A DNA stretch of 64,000 nt from Corynebacterium pollutisoli (GTDB lineage Bacteria > Actinomycetota > Actinomycetes > Mycobacteriales > Mycobacteriaceae), in contig NZ_FXAR01000003.1 of NCBI RefSeq assembly GCF_900177745.1, positions 124,001-188,000 on the forward strand, written 5' to 3'. Below are positions 63,235-64,000 of this stretch, one piece after another. The notes beneath the pieces are model-generated. The model did no database searches. It was given only the letters and a program-made list of their open reading frames with translations, and was not told where the DNA came from. The position numbers and the translations under genes are program-made. The stretch's first letter is position 1. Every line of letters begins with the position of its first letter.

Positions 63235-64000
63235 TGGCCGTCGAACCGATCCCCTTCCGCCGTTCGCCGCGGCCGACGCTCGGCGTGGAGTGGGAGGTCG
63301 CGCTCGTCGACCCGGTGACGCGTGACCTGGCGCCGAAGGCGGAGGAGGTCATCGACATCGTCCAGCGCGACAACCCCGAGGTGCACCTGGAGAAGGAGTT
63401 CCTGCAGAACACCGTCGAGCTGGTCACCGGAGTGCATGACACGGTGCCGCAGGCCGTCGCCGAGCTGGCGCACGACCTCAACGTGGTGCGCGACGCGGCG
63501 GAGCAGCTGGGTCTCAAGGTGTGGGCGTCGGGGTCGCACCCGTTCTCGGACTGGCGGAAGAACCCGGTGAGCGCGAAGATGTCCTACGCGGAGATCATCA
63601 ACCGCACCCGTTACTGGGGTTCGCAGATGCTCATCTGGGGCATCCACGTGCACGTCGGCATCTCGCACGAGGACCGCGTGTGGCCGATCATCAACGCGCT
63701 CATGACGAAGTACCCGCACCTGCTGGCGCTGACGGCGTCCTCGCCGGGGTGGGACGGCATCGACACCGGTTACGCCTCCAACCGCACCATGCTCTACCAG
63801 CAGCTGCCCACCGCGGGACTGCCGTACCAGTTCACCACCTGGGCGGAGTGGGAGTCCTACATGCACGACCAGGGGATCTCCGGCGTCATCAACCACACCG
63901 GGTCGATGCACTTCGACATCCGCCCGGCCCCGAAGTGGGGGACCGTGGAGGTCCGCGTCTCCGACTCCACCTCCAACCTGCGGGAACTGGCCGCCGTCGT
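63234..64000 (+). CDS. Glutamate-cysteine ligase-like (YbdK/GCS2), N-terminal part
   Basis: 255 codons visible; the gene runs off the right edge. [39 protein letters not shown] and [12 protein letters not shown] match the GCS2/carboxylate-amine ligase family. It joins glutamate to an amine or cysteine with ATP; as mycothiol users, corynebacteria may use it for another dipeptide. ATG 63234 overlaps the previous stop. Confidence 0.87.
   Translation, partial: MAVEPIPFRRSPRPTLGVEWEVALVDPVTRDLAPKAEEVIDIVQRDNPEVHLEKEFLQNTVELVTGVHDTVPQAVAELAHDLNVVRDAAEQLGLKVWASGSHPFSDWRKNPVSAKMSYAEIINRTRYWGSQMLIWGIHVHVGISHEDRVWPIINALMTKYPHLLALTASSPGWDGIDTGYASNRTMLYQQLPTAGLPYQFTTWAEWESYMHDQGISGVINHTGSMHFDIRPAPKWGTVEVRVSDSTSNLRELAAV

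Overview
The window reads as a chromosomal segment of a GC-rich Corynebacterium. This rests on gene content and order that I recognise from memory of C. glutamicum, not from a search: dnaK-grpE-dnaJ-hspR-ald, adhA, clpB, pyrE-spoU, fda, purA, fprA/pta-ackA, glnX-glnH-pknG, cls-xth-NAGS-def. The corynebacterial form of PknG and the LytR_C protein fit the same picture. I see no prophage, integrase, transposase, tRNA, rRNA or CRISPR array. The species cannot be told from this window.

Layout. 1-2.1 kb: start of putA (proline catabolism) and a DUF4272-like gene. 2.1-6.7 kb: heat-shock operon dnaK-grpE-dnaJ-hspR, with a SigH-type promoter and HAIR (HspR) operators. 6.8-11.7 kb: acetaldehyde dehydrogenase, a DUF1023-type hydrolase with a small helical partner, a nitrilase-family amidase and a globin/reductase fusion. 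11.8-14.9 kb: four-gene OpuC-type compatible-solute ABC transporter. 15-19.8 kb: flavin monooxygenase plus luciferase-like oxidoreductase, adhA, and a glutamate symporter. 19.8-23 kb: a YjbR protein divergent from clpB, sharing a region with two HAIR sites and a SigH promoter. 23-31.8 kb: mostly housekeeping genes (glgC-like, a rhodanese with its cysteine replaced, pyrE, spoU, GH76, fda, FUSC). 31.9-36.4 kb: PRC-barrel stress protein, purA and a purT-like gene. 36.4-41.2 kb: an apparent operon of an M20 amidohydrolase, two paralogous MFS exporters and a GNAT enzyme. 41.7-46.7 kb: a frameshifted secreted protein, fprA, pta-ackA. 46.8-48 kb: an endonuclease/AbiEi-like gene bracketed by inverted copies of a small palindromic element. 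48-53 kb: glnX-glnH-pknG. 53-64 kb: Nudix, ABC exporter, Na/Pi transporter, Bcr-type MFS, cls-xth, a VOC gene with an in-frame stop, NAGS-def, DUF3263, LytR_C and the start of a ybdK-type ligase.

How the parts connect. The two chaperone loci carry the same regulatory design: a SigH -35/-10 pair with 17-base spacing, overlapping or closely followed by HAIR operators. HspR is encoded inside the window and probably feeds back on both. adhA, ald and pta-ackA form an ethanol/acetate module.

The least expected signals are at DNA level. A nine-base motif, GTCGATAAG (either strand), occurs at least 11 times, in several reading frames and at the cost of very rare codons. Four copies of a palindromic element share a core but have different terminal repeats. 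Two perfect DnaA boxes face each other between two metabolic genes.
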